This document shows positions 9,175 to 44,000 of a DNA stretch of 64,000 nucleotides, piece after piece (the stretch's first letter is position 1; each line of letters opens with the position of its first letter). Source of the DNA: Streptomyces triculaminicus (GTDB lineage: Bacteria; Actinomycetota; Actinomycetes; Streptomycetales; Streptomycetaceae); NCBI RefSeq assembly GCF_017349075.1, contig NZ_JAFMOF010000004.1, positions 868,001-932,000 on the forward strand, written 5' to 3'. The notes under the pieces are model-generated. The model did no database searches and had not been told where the DNA came from. It saw only the letters and a list, made by a program, of their open reading frames with translations. Both the position numbers and the translations under genes were made by a program.

Positions 9175-9186
9175 CACAAGTGAGGG
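9171..9186. promoter_or_regulatory. Perfect inverted repeat CCCTCAC-AA-GTGAGGG
   Basis: Seven-base arms with a 2-base centre, overlapping the end of the neighbouring palindrome. The compact dyad suits a dimeric DNA-binding protein better than an RNA hairpin, because the loop is too small. It sits 72 bp upstream of the FkbM-like start and about 24 bp upstream of the candidate gene D -35. Confidence 0.45.
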
Positions 9187-9244
9187 CGATGTCGCACAGG
9201 AGGTGCTGAGGCTGCCGCCCTCGGAGGTAACGTCTCGAATTACC

Positions 9245-9252
9245 AAGAGGAG
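9245..9252 (+). promoter_or_regulatory. Ribosome binding site of the FkbM-like stub
   Basis: AAGAGGAG lies five bases before the GTG at 9258. A good Shine-Dalgarno match in front of a recognisable N-terminus supports the view that the gene was once intact. Confidence 0.6.
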
Positions 9253-9257
9253 TACCC

Positions 9258-9420
9258 GTGGCCAAGCTCATTGAACTCACCGATGACCTTCAGGTCCACT
9301 CCCACAGCCTGATGGAAACACGCTCCATGTACGACGAGATATTCAATGAAGGCTGCTACGACATGGAGTTGCCCGACTGTCCGTTCATCGTGGATGTGGG
9401 CGAGAACATCGGCGGGCGTC

Positions 9421-9449
<29 letters not shown>
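9258..9449 (+). pseudogene. 5' stub of an FkbM-like SAM methyltransferase
   Basis: GTG at 9258 is preceded by AAGAGGAG with a 5-base spacer, so this was a real translation start. The first ~52 residues (MAKLIELTDDLQVHSHS...YDEIFNEGCYDMELPDCPFIVDVGENIG) resemble the N-terminus of FkbM-family S-adenosylmethionine methyltransferases. They end in what looks like SAM motif I (DVGxNIG, here with Glu where Ala is usual). Past about 9411 the similarity stops. The frame runs antisense into the 3' end of gene C (stop codon 9421-9423) and ends at 9449 with an unrelated tail. FkbM proteins are normally over 200 aa, so most of the SAM fold is missing and no activity is expected. It is either a genuine truncation left by rearrangement or a mis-assembly. 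It is the only plus-strand gene seen. Confidence 0.6.
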
Positions 9450-33104
<23,655 letters not shown>

Positions 33105-33134
33105 TGTTCAGCTCCAATGCGCGCTCAAGCGCTC
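33105..33134 (-). promoter_or_regulatory. B-C intergenic spacer with gene C ribosome binding site
   Basis: Thirty bases between the stop of gene B (33135-33137) and the ATG of gene C. GGAG (33115-33112 on the minus strand) lies 7 bases before the ATG. There is no room for a separate promoter, so B and C are one transcript. Confidence 0.7.
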
Positions 33135-36100
33135 TCAGAAGTCCGTGTTGTTGCCGAGAGCGGTCTCGATGAGCGCGTCGACATCCATGCCGTCGATGTC
33201 GTCGATCGATTCCGGGTCGGTTTCGAGGTCCTGCTCAGTACGGGGATCCGCTGCTTCGGCGAGCTGGAGCAGCACGTCCAGCACACCGGCCTCACGCAGC
33301 CGGGACAGGGGCAGCGAAGCCAGGGTCCGGCGGATCCGGGCGTCGTCCTCCGGCTCGGCGGCGGAGTCCGCGTCGCCCTCCCCGCCGAGTTCTGTGCTCA
33401 GGTACGCGGCCAGGGCGGCCGGTGTCGGGTAGTCGAAGACCAAGGTGGACGGCTGGGCGAGGCCGGTGGCCTCCGTCAGCCGGTTGCGGATCTCCACGGC
33501 GGTGAGCGAGTCCAGGCCGAGGTCGCTGAACGCGACCGTGGCCGGGAGCGCTGCCGCGCTGTCGTGGCCGAGCACCGACGCCGCCTCGCCGCGTACGAGC
33601 TCGAGAAGCATCCGCTCGCGGGCGGCGCCGGTCGCCGAGGCCAGGCGCTGGCCCTGCTCCGTCAGGCCCCGGCCGCCATCCGCGCCGGGCGACCGCGTTC
33701 CGGCGTGAGCGGTTCCCGCGTGCGTGCCGGGCGGTGCCGTCAGCGCGCGCGCCTCGGGCAGTTCACCGAGGAACGGGCTGGGGCGGGCTGAGGTGAACAG
33801 CGGGAAGAACCGCTCCCAGTCTACGTCGGCCACCGTCACGCAGGGGTCCTGTGCCGCGACCGCCAGCTCGAACGCCCTGATCCCCAGCCGGGGCTCGAGC
33901 GCGCCGAGCCCGCGCCGCCGCAGATACGCGGCGGCCTCCTCCGAGGTGGCCATGCCCGCGTCGGCCCAGGGGCCCCAGGCCACCGAAGTCGCGGGCAGGC
34001 CCTCGGCGCGGCGCTGCGCGGCGAGCGCGTCGAGGTAGGCGTTGGAGGCGGCGTAGGCGGCCTGACCGCCGCTGCCCCACACGCCGGCGATCGACGAGAA
34101 CAGCACGAACGCGTCCAGGTCCGCGCCGGCCAGCAGCTCGTGCAGGTTCCGGGCACCCGCCACCTTGGCGCGCAGCGTCCCGGCCAGCTCGTCGGCGGTC
34201 AGCTCGGCCAGCGGCGTCGAACCGGTCGCACCAGCCGTATGGATCACGGCGGTGACCGGATGCCGCGCGAGTACGCCGGCGAGCGCGTCCCGGTCGGAGA
34301 CATCGCAGGCGACCACGGTTACTTCGGCCCCCAACCCCCTGAGCTCAGCGACGAGTTCGGTCGCACCCGGAGCATCCGGGCCCCGCCGGCTGGTGAGTAC
34401 GAGGTGTACGGCGCCCCGCGCCGCGAGCCGTCGGGCCACCTGTCCACCGAGCCCGCCGGTGCCGCCGGTGATCAGGACGGTACCGCCCGGACGCCATGGG
34501 GCATCCTGGGCCGTGGCCTCGGCCGGGGCGGCATGCTCCAGCCTCCGCGCGAAGACTCCGGCGTCCCGCACCGCGACCTGGTCCTCGCCCGTGCCTGCGG
34601 TGAGGACCGCGACCAGCCGGGCGGCAGTACGCCCGTCCAGTGCGGCGGGTACGTCCACGAGGCCGCCCCAGCGGTCGGGGTGCTCCAGTGCCACGACCCT
34701 GCCGAGTCCCCAGAGCTGGGCACTGTCGGGAGAGGTCGGGGCCTCGGCCGGGCCGACGGCGACCGCGCCGCTGGTCAGGCACCACAGAGGGGCGCCGAGC
34801 GCAGCGTCACCGAGAGCCTGCACCAGGAGCAGCGACCTGTCGAGGGGGGTGGCCGTGGTGAGGACGGACGTCGTGGCGGCGGGCGTCGCGGTGGAGGCGA
34901 GCAAGGACAGTACGCCGGTGACGTCTCCCCCGGCCCGGTCCGCCGTTTCCTTCAGCAGACCCGTGAGGGTGGCACGGTCCGCATCGGCGCCGACCGTCAC
35001 CTCGAAGACCCGGCCGCCGTGTTCACGCAGGGCGGCGACGACCCCGGACCCGGCGTCCGGCCCGTGTTCCGCCGAGGTAACGGCGATCCAGGTGCCGGGT
35101 GCCGACACCTCCGGTGCCGGGGTCACCGACGTCCAGGTGACGCGGTAGCGCCACGCGTCGACGGCCGTCAGATCCTGCCGTTCCCTGCGCCACGCCGACA
35201 GGGCGGGCAACACGCTGCTCAGCCCCGCACCGTCGCCGGGGCCCTCGCCGAGGCCGATCTTCAATGTGCTCGCGACGGACGCCAGGTCCTCGCTCTCGAC
35301 GGCGGCCCAGAACGCGGCTTCGGCACTGTCCACCACCGTCGGACCCGCCCCCGTACGGCCACCCGTTTCGGCCGTCATGGCGTCCGTGGCGAGCCAGAAG
35401 CGCCGTCGCTGGAAGGGGTACGTCGGCAGGGCGACCTTGCGCCCGCTGTACGGGGCGAGGACGGCGGCCCAGTCGACCCCGGCACCGTGGACGTGCACGG
35501 TAGCGAGGGCGGTGAACAGCGTCCGGACCTCGTCGCGGTCGCCGCGCAGCACGGGAATCGCGGTGACGTCGATGCTCTGCTGGGCCATGGCGGACAGCAC
35601 GCCGTCCGGGCCGAGCTCCAGGAGGCGGGTGACACCCTGGGCGTGCAGGTACCGGATGCCGTCGGCGAAACGTACGGCCTCGCGAACGTGCCTCACCCAG
35701 TACTCCGGGGTCTGGATCCGGTCCGCGTCGGCGAGCTTGCCCGTGGCGTTGGAGACGATCGGCAGCTGCGGGGCGTGGAAGGTCACCTTGCGGGCCACAG
35801 CAGCGAATTCGTCGAGCATGGCGTCCATGCGCGGCGAGTGGAAGGCGTGCGAGACGGTCAGCCGCTTGACCCGCCGACCCGCCTCGCGCCAGGTGGATTC
35901 CAGCTCCGCGACGGCATCCGCGTCACCGGACACCACCACAGAGGTCGGCCCGTTGACCGCCGCGATGCTCACCCGGCCCTCGTACGAGGCCAGGACCTCC
36001 ACGACCTCGGACTCCTCACCCTCGACGGCGAGCATGGCCCCACCGGACGGCAGCGCCTGCATCAGCCGGCCCCGCGCGGCGACCAGGGTGCACGCGTCGT

Positions 36101-38022
36101 CCAGCGACAGCACCCCGGCGACGTGCGCGGCCGCCAGCTCACCTATCGAATGCCCGAGGAGGAAGTCAGGGGTGACTCCCCACGACTCCAGCAACCGGAA
36201 GAGAGCAACCTCCAGCGCGAACAACCCTGCCTGCGTGTATACGGTCTGGTCGATCCACTCCCCGTCGCCGAAGAGCACATCACGCAACGGACGCTCCAGC
36301 CGCCCGTCCAGCCGCTCCAGGACCGCGTCCAGCGCCTGAGCGAAGGCGGGGAAGGTCTCGTACAGCTCGCGTCCCATCCCGGCCCGCTGCGCCCCCTGTC
36401 CCGTGAACAGGAACGCGATACCACCGGGCTCGGCCGTACCGAGGGCGACGGTGTCCTCCCGTCGGCCCTGCGCCAGTGCGGCCAGCGCGTGGGCGAAGCC
36501 GTCCGCATCGGGGGCCAGGACGACGGCCCGGTGCGACAGCGCGGTGCGCGTGGTGGCCAGGGACAGCGCCACGCCCTCGACGGACAGGGCGGGATCACGG
36601 GCGAGCAGCGCATGGAGACGACCGGCCTGGGCACGCAGGGCGTCCTCGGACCTGGCAGAGAGCAGCCACGGCAGGTACGCCGGAGCGGTGCGAGCGGGCT
36701 GCTCCTCGGCCGGTGCGTACTGTCGCTCGGGCGCGCCTTCCAGAAGGACGTGGGCGTTGGTTCCGCTGACGCCGAACGAGGAGACGCCGGCCCGACGCGG
36801 GCGCGCAGTCCGGGGCCACGGGCGGTTCTCGGTGAGGAGTTCCACGGCACCCGACGCCCAGTCGATGTGCGGGGACGGTTCGTCCACATGCAGGGTCCGC
36901 GGCAGGACGCCGTGGCGCATCGCCATGACCATCTTGATCACACTGGCCATGCCCGCGGCCGACTGCGCGTGCCCGATGTTGGACTTGATCGAGCCGAGCC
37001 ACAGGGGGTTGCCCTCGGTCCGGTCCTGGCCGTAGGTGGCGAGGAGCGCCTGTGCCTCGATCGGGTCACCGAGCGCGGTTCCGGTGCCGTGCGCCTCGAC
37101 GGCGTCGACGTCGGCCGTGGTAAGCCCGGCGTTCTCCAGGGCCTGACGGATGACACGCTGCTGGGACGGACCGTTGGGAGCCGTCAGCCCGTTGGACGCG
37201 CCGTCCTGGTTGACGGCCGAACCCCGCACGACCGCCAGCACTTCGTGTCCGCGGCGCCGGGCCTCGGAAAGACGCTCCACAATGAGGACGCCCGCGCCTT
37301 CGGCCCAGCCGGTGCCGTCGGCGTCGGCCGAGAAGGACTTGCAGCGGCCGTTCGCCGCGACACCGTTCTGCCGGCTGAACTCGGTGAAGATACCCGGCGT
37401 CGCCATGACCGTGGCACCACCGGCGAGAGCCATGTCGCACTCACCGGAGCGCAGCGCCTGCACAGCGAGGTGCAGGGCGACCAGGGAGGACGAGCACGCG
37501 GTGTCGACCGTCATCGCCGGGCCCTCCAGCCCGAAGGTGTACGCGATCCGACCCGACGCCACGCTCGACGCGGTGCCGGTGAGCAGGTGTCCCTCGACCT
37601 CACCCCGGGCATCGGCGGAAGCCGGCCCCACGCCGTAGTTCGAGGCGGCGGCGCCGATGAAGACGCCGACCTGTTCGCCGCGCAGGGACAGCGGGGCGAT
37701 ACCCGCCTGCTCGAACGCCTCCCAGGAGGACTCCAGCAGCAGCCGCTGCTGCGGGTCCATCGCCAGAGCCTCACGCGGCGAGATCCCGAACAGACCCGCG
37801 TCGAACTCGTCCACGTCGTGGACGAAGCCGCCCTGCCGCGTGGCTGAGGTACCGGCCTGGCCGGTCTCCGTGTCGAAGAGTGCGGTGAGGTCCCAGCCGC
37901 GGTCGGTGGGGAAGTCCCCGACGGCGTCCACGCCGGACTCCACGAGGCGCCACAGGTCGTCCGGGGAAGCGACGCCGCCCGGGAAGCGGCAGCTCATGCC
38001 GACTATGACGATCGGGTCGTCC
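33135..38022 (-). other. Module B5: KS-AT(malonyl)-KR-ACP plus C-terminal docking domain
   Basis: KS about residues 7180-7611. AT about 7714-8054 has GHSIGE (36135-36155) and HAFH (35840-35855). KR about 8078-8591 is A-type (TAGATGST in place of LDD; GVWGSGGQAAYAASN). ACP has DLGLDSL near 33490-33530. The docking region about 8734-8809 is acidic, ending MDVDALIETALGNNTDF, and should bind the Lys/Arg-rich coiled coil of gene C. Confidence 0.9.
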
Positions 38023-41000
38023 TCGACCGGCATCTGTGTGCGCACGACCGCCGGAACCGACGCCGTTTCCGTACCGACGAGGTCGTCGTGCAGCCGCTCG
38101 GCCAGTGCGGCGGGGGTGGGGTGGTCGAAGACGAGGGTGGCGGGCAGCCGCAGGCCGGTGGCGGCATTGATGCGGTTGCGCAACTCCACCGAGGTCAGCG
38201 AATCGAAGCCCAGCTCCTTGAACGCACGGCCCGCCTCGATGGCCTCCCCCGACACATGGCCGAGCACGCCCGCGACCTCGCCCAGCACCAGAGCTGTCAG
38301 CTGCCGCTCCTGCTCCGCAGCCGAGAGGCCCGCCAGACGACCGGCAAGTGACGAACGGTCTAGGGCGGCGGCCGTCGCACGCCGCTTCGGTACCCGGACC
38401 AGGCCGCGCAGCAGTGCCGGTACGTCGCCCCTGCGCTTCAGCTCGGACAGGTGCAGCCGGACCGGCAGTACGTGCGCGGGGGCCGAGGCCAGCGCGGCGT
38501 CGAACAGTGCCATGCCCTGCTCGTCGGAAAGAGCCCCTCCGATGCGGGCGAGGTCGGTGGCGCTGAGGTGACCACTGATGTCGCTGGCACGGCCCCACAG
38601 GCCCCAGCCCAGCGACTGACCCGCGAGGCCCCGGGCCCGACGGTGGTGAGCGAGGGCGTCCAGGACGGCGTTGGCGGCGGCATAGTTGGCCTGCCCCGGC
38701 GAACCATAGGTCGCCGCGACCGACGAGTACGACGTGAACATCGCCAGGTCCAGCGATGCGGTCAGCTCGTGCAGATGCAGTGCCGCGTCGGCCTTCGGCG
38801 CGAACACAGCGCCGACCCGCTCGGGCGTCATCGACGCGAACACACCGTCGTCGACTACACCGGCAGTGTGCACGATGCCTGTGAGGGCGTGCTCGGCCGG
38901 AATGCCGTCGAGCACAGCCGCCAGGGCGTCGCGGTCCGAGACGTCACACGCCACCGCGACCGCCTCAGCCCCCAACTCCCGCAGCTCGGCGAGGAGGCCG
39001 GTGGCGCCCGGGGCATCCGCGCCCCGGCGGCTGGTCAGCACCAGATGGCGCACCCCGTACTCGGACACCAGGTGCCGGGCCAGCAGACCACCCAGCGCAC
39101 CCGTACCGCCCGTGATCAGAACCGTGCCATCACGGTCGAGAGGACGGGGGAAGGTGAGGACGTTCTTGCCGACGTGTCCGCCCCGGCTCATCAACCGGAA
39201 CGCGGACACCGCCTCCCGCACATCCCACGCCCGAACCGGCAACAGGGACAACTCACCCCGCTCGAACAAACCCACAATGATGGTGAGGATCTCGCCCAAC
39301 CGGTCCAGACCCGCATCGAAGAGGTCGAACGCCTTATACGTGACCCCATCGGCGAAGGAACCTTCCTCGCGAAGGTCGGCCTTGCCCATCTCCACGAACC
39401 GACCACCCTCACCCAACAACCGGGCACTCGCGTCGATGTACTCCCCCGCCAAAGCATTGAGAACGACATCAACACCACCCGGAGCCGCCTCACGGAAGGC
39501 GTCCTCGAACGACAGATCACGCGAGGAAGCGATCCGCTCACGCGGGACCCCAAGACCCTCCACGACCGGCCACTTCGACACACTCGCCGTCGCAAACACC
39601 TCAGCACCAAGATGACGCGCGACCTGGACAGCAGCCATACCCACACCACCAGCAGCCGCGTGCACCAGCACCGACTCACCCGAGCGCAGACCACCGAGGT
39701 CAACCAGCCCGTAGTACGCCGTCAAAAACGCCATCGGCACCGACGCAGCCTGCGCGAACGACCACCCCACCGGCACCCGCGCCACCAAACGCCGGTCGAC
39801 CACCGTCACCGGGCCGAAACCACCGTCAAAGAGACCGAAGACCCGGTCCCCGACCGCCAATCCCTCGACACCGGAACCGACCTCGAGGACCACACCCGCA
39901 CCCTCAGAACCCATCAACGCAGTGGCATCCGGATACGAGCCGAGAGCGATCAGCACGTCACGGAAGTTCACTCCCGTCGCACGCACACCGACCCGCACCT
40001 CACCAGGCGCCAGCGCAGAAAGCGTCACCGCAACCGGCGCAACATCCTCCAAAGCACCCCGGCCAGAACCCTCCAAACGCCAGTGCTGGTCCTCGTCCGG
40101 CAACGTCAGCACCGGAAGCGAGGATGCCCTCGCCAAACGCGGCGCCCACAACACACCATCACGCAACGCAAGCTGGGGCTCATCGACACTCAACACAGCA
40201 GCCAGCTGCTCCGCCGAAGGCTCCGCACCGTCCACGTCCACCAGCACCAGACGCCCCGGATGCTCCGACTGCGCCGAACGCACCAAACCCCACACACCAG
40301 CAGCAGCCAGATCCGTCACCGCACGGCCATCACCCACATCCACCGCACCACGCGACAACAACACCAACCGCGAACCCTCAAAACACTCCTGACCCAACCA
40401 CCACTGAACAACCCCAAGAACACCACCCACACACTCACCAAACCCACCGGACGACGACAACGACGGCAACCACACCGCCACATCCCCACCCGGCACACCC
40501 ACCAACTCACCCAGCGCGCACAGCCCAACAGTCCCAGCAAAATCAGCGCTCTCGGGCACCACAACCCGAGCCCACTCCACCCCATACAACCCATCGACGT
40601 CCGCCTTCGCAGCCAGCTGCTGCGCCGACACCGACCGCAGCGTGAGCGAGTCCACCGAGACCACCAGGGCGCCCGAAGCGTCGTACCCCTGAAGCGAGAT
40701 CGCCTCCGGTCCGACGGCGGTCAGCCGCACCCGAAGTTCGGTGGCGGCTGCCGCGTACAGGGACACGCCCTGCCATGCGAACGGCAGCCGCACCGCTGCG
40801 GCGTCGTCAAACAGCCCGCCCACCACCAAGGCGTGCAGAGCAGCGTCGAACAGCGCCGGGTGCAGACCGAAGGAACCCGCCTGCGCCTGCTCGCCCCCTG
40901 GAAGGACGACCTCGGCCAGCACCGACTCACCGGACCGCCAGGCGGCACGCACACCCTGGAACACCGGGCCATAATCCAGCCCAGCCGCCGCCAGCTCCTC

Positions 41001-44000
41001 GTACAGCCCCTCCACGGTGACCGATTCGGCCTGCGCCGGCGGCCACGTCAGCGCCTCGGCCCCTTCGGGCAAAGCGGTCTCGTGCGTGAGCACACCGGCG
41101 GCGTGTCGGGTCCAGCCGGAATCGGCGGCACCGTCGGGTCGGGAATGGATCTCCACCGTGCGGTCCTCCGCGCCGACCTCGCCGGCCACGCTCACCTGGA
41201 CCTGGACGGCTCCGCGCCCGGGTCCGGGAAGTACGAGCGGTGCCTCCAGGGTGAGTTCGGCCAACCGGCCGCAGCCAACCTGTTCGCCCGCGCGCAGGGC
41301 GAGCTCGACGAACGCGGTGCCCGGGAAGACGACCTGGCCGTGCACGGCGTGATCGGCCAGCCACGACTGGTCCGCGACGGAGAGCCGCCCCGTCAACACC
41401 ACTCCCGCGCCCGACGCGAGCGACACCTCGGCGCCCAGCAGCGGGTGCCCGGTGGCGGTGAGCCCGGCCCCTGCGACATCGCCCGGTCCGCTCGGGCCGC
41501 TCGCCCAGTAGCGCTCGCGCTGGAAGCTGTAGGTCGGCAGTTCCACCGTACGAGCGCCCCACGTGGCGTACACCTCCGCCCAGTTGAGGGCGGTTCCATG
41601 TGCGTAAGCGGCGGCCAGCGCCGTGAACAGCGCTTCGGTCTCGTCGCGGTCACCCCGCAGGACGGGGACACCGAGGAGATCGACGGACTGCTGAGCCATT
41701 GCCGTCAGCACCCCATCAGGGCCCAGTTCCAGGAGCGTGGTGACACCTCGGTCGTGCAGGCACTGAACACCATCGGCGAAGCGGACGGCTTCGCGGACGT
41801 GACGGACCCAGTAGCCGGAGGTCTGGATCTCCTCCGGATCGGCGAGCCGCCCCGTCACATTGGAAATGACCGGAATCCGAGGCGCCTGGAAGGTCAGCTC
41901 TGCTGCCACGTCGGCGAACTCGTCGAGCATCGCGTCCATACGCGGCGAGTGGAAAGCATGCGAGACCGTCAGCCGCTTGACCCGACGACCCGCCTCACGC
42001 CACATCGCCTCCAGCTCCGCGACAGCATCCGCGTCCCCGGACACCACCACCGAGGTGGGCCCGTTGACCGAGGCAATGCCGACACGGTTCTCGTACGAGG
42101 CCAGAGCCTCCGCGATCTCGGACTCGTCCCCCTCGACGGCCAGCATCGCCCCACCAGCAGGCAACGCCTGCATCAGCCGACCCCGCGCGGCGACCAGCGT
42201 GCACGCGTCATCCAACGACAACACACCCGCCACATGCGCGGCAGCCAACTCACCGATCGAATGCCCGAGGAGATAGTCGGGCTTGACGCCCCACGACTCC
42301 AGCAACCGGAACAGGGCGACTTCGAGAGCGAACAGCGCCGCCTGCGTGTACACGGTCTGATCGATCGCGTCCCCGTCACCGAAGAGCACATCACGCAACG
42401 GACGCTCCAACGAGCCATCCATCCGCGCACACACCGCATCCAACGCATCCGCGAACACCGGGAACGCCCCATACAGCCCCCGGCCCATCCCGGCCCGCTG
42501 CGCCCCCTGCCCCGTGAACAAGAACGCCGACTTCCCCGGGCTCGCCACCCCTCTGACCACACCTGCGCCCGGCTCCCCCAGGTTCCGCAGGGCGTCGAGG
42601 AAGCCCTCGTGCGTTCCCGCGAGTACGACGGCGCGGTGTTCGAGCGCCGCGCGGGTCGTGGCGAGTGACAGACCGATGTCCTGGGGGCGCAGCGCCGGGT
42701 CGGCGGCGACGAACGCCGCCAGTCGTTCGGCGCGGGCCCGGAGTGCGACCTCGGAGTGGCCGGTGAGGACCCACGGCACCACGCTCGGCGGCGAGTTGAA
42801 GGTGTCCTGTGCCTCGACGGTCTCCGGCGTGGCCGGGGCCTGTTCCAGGATCACGTGCGCGTTGGTGCCGCTCACGCCGAACGCCGACACGCCGGCCCGG
42901 CGCGGCGCGGTGCCCTTCGGCCAGTCGCGGGCCTCCGTCAGCAGCTCGACCGCACCCGCCGCCCAGTCCACATACGGGGACGGCTCGTCCACGTGCAGCG
43001 TCCGGGGCAGCACTCCATGCCGCATCGCCATGACCATCTTGATCACACCGGCAACCCCGGAAGCGGCCTGCGTATGCCCGATGTTCGACTTGACCGAGCC
43101 CAGCCACAGCGGCCGGTCCGCCTCCCGCTCCTGACCGTACGTGGCAAGAAGTGCCTGCGCCTCGATCGGGTCACCCAGCTTCGTACCCGTACCATGCGCC
43201 TCGACCACGTCCACATCGGACGGGGCCAGCCCGGAATTGGCAAGGGCCTGACGGATGACGCGCTGCTGCGACGGACCATTGGGAGCGGTGAGCCCGTTGG
43301 ACGCACCATCCTGGTTGACGGCCGAACCCCGCACGACCGCGAGCACCTGATGACCATTGCGACGGGCATCCGACAACCGCTCCACAAGCAGCACACCAAC
43401 GCCCTCGGACCACCCGGTCCCATCGGCCGCCGCGGCGAACGCCTTGCAACGGCCATCGCCCGCGAGCCCACCCTGCCGGCTGAACTCGACGAACGCACCC
43501 GGAGTCGCCATCACCGTCACGCCTCCGGCGAGTGCGAGCGCGCACTCACCGTTTCGCAGTGCCTGCACCGCGAGGTGCAGGGCGACCAGGGAGGAGGAGC
43601 AAGCCGTGTCGACGGTGACAGCCGGGCCCTCCAGGCCGAAGGAGTAGGCGAGGCGGCCGGACATGACGCTCGCCGCACTACCGGTGGCGAGATGGCCCTC
43701 GCTGGCGTCCGAGGCGAAGGCGGTGAGGCGGTTGTAGTCCTGGCCGTTGGTGCCCGCGAAGACACCGGTGCGGCTGCCGCGCAGCGAGCGCGGGTCGATA
43801 CCGGCCCGTTCGAAGACCTCCCAGCCGGTCTCCAGGAGCAGCCGCTGCTGCGGGTCCATCGCGACGGCCTCGCGCGGCGAGATGCCGAACAGGGCCGCGT
43901 CGAAGTCGGCGGCGTCCGTCAGGAATCCGCCCTCGCGGACGTAGGAGGTGCCGACCTTGTCCGGGTCGTCGTCGGTGTCGAAGAGCGTGGCCAGGTCCCA

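Larger units (their letters stand above)
8988..9257. promoter_or_regulatory. Divergent intergenic region upstream of gene D
   Basis: This 270 bp gap lies between the start of gene D (minus) and the start of the FkbM-like stub (plus). It is visibly more AT-rich than the PKS DNA, for example around 9021-9045. It contains a hairpin (9051-9079), a candidate -10/-35 pair for gene D (9118-9147), tandem CCCCTAG motifs with a perfect 12-bp palindrome (9148-9174) and a second inverted repeat (9171-9186). It is the only sizeable non-coding region in the window and the only plausible place here for transcriptional control. Confidence 0.75.

Noticed and set aside
9051..9186. Rho-independent terminator after gene C
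   Set aside because: The inverted repeats found are not followed by a T-run on the gene C transcript and lie over 230 bases past its stop.
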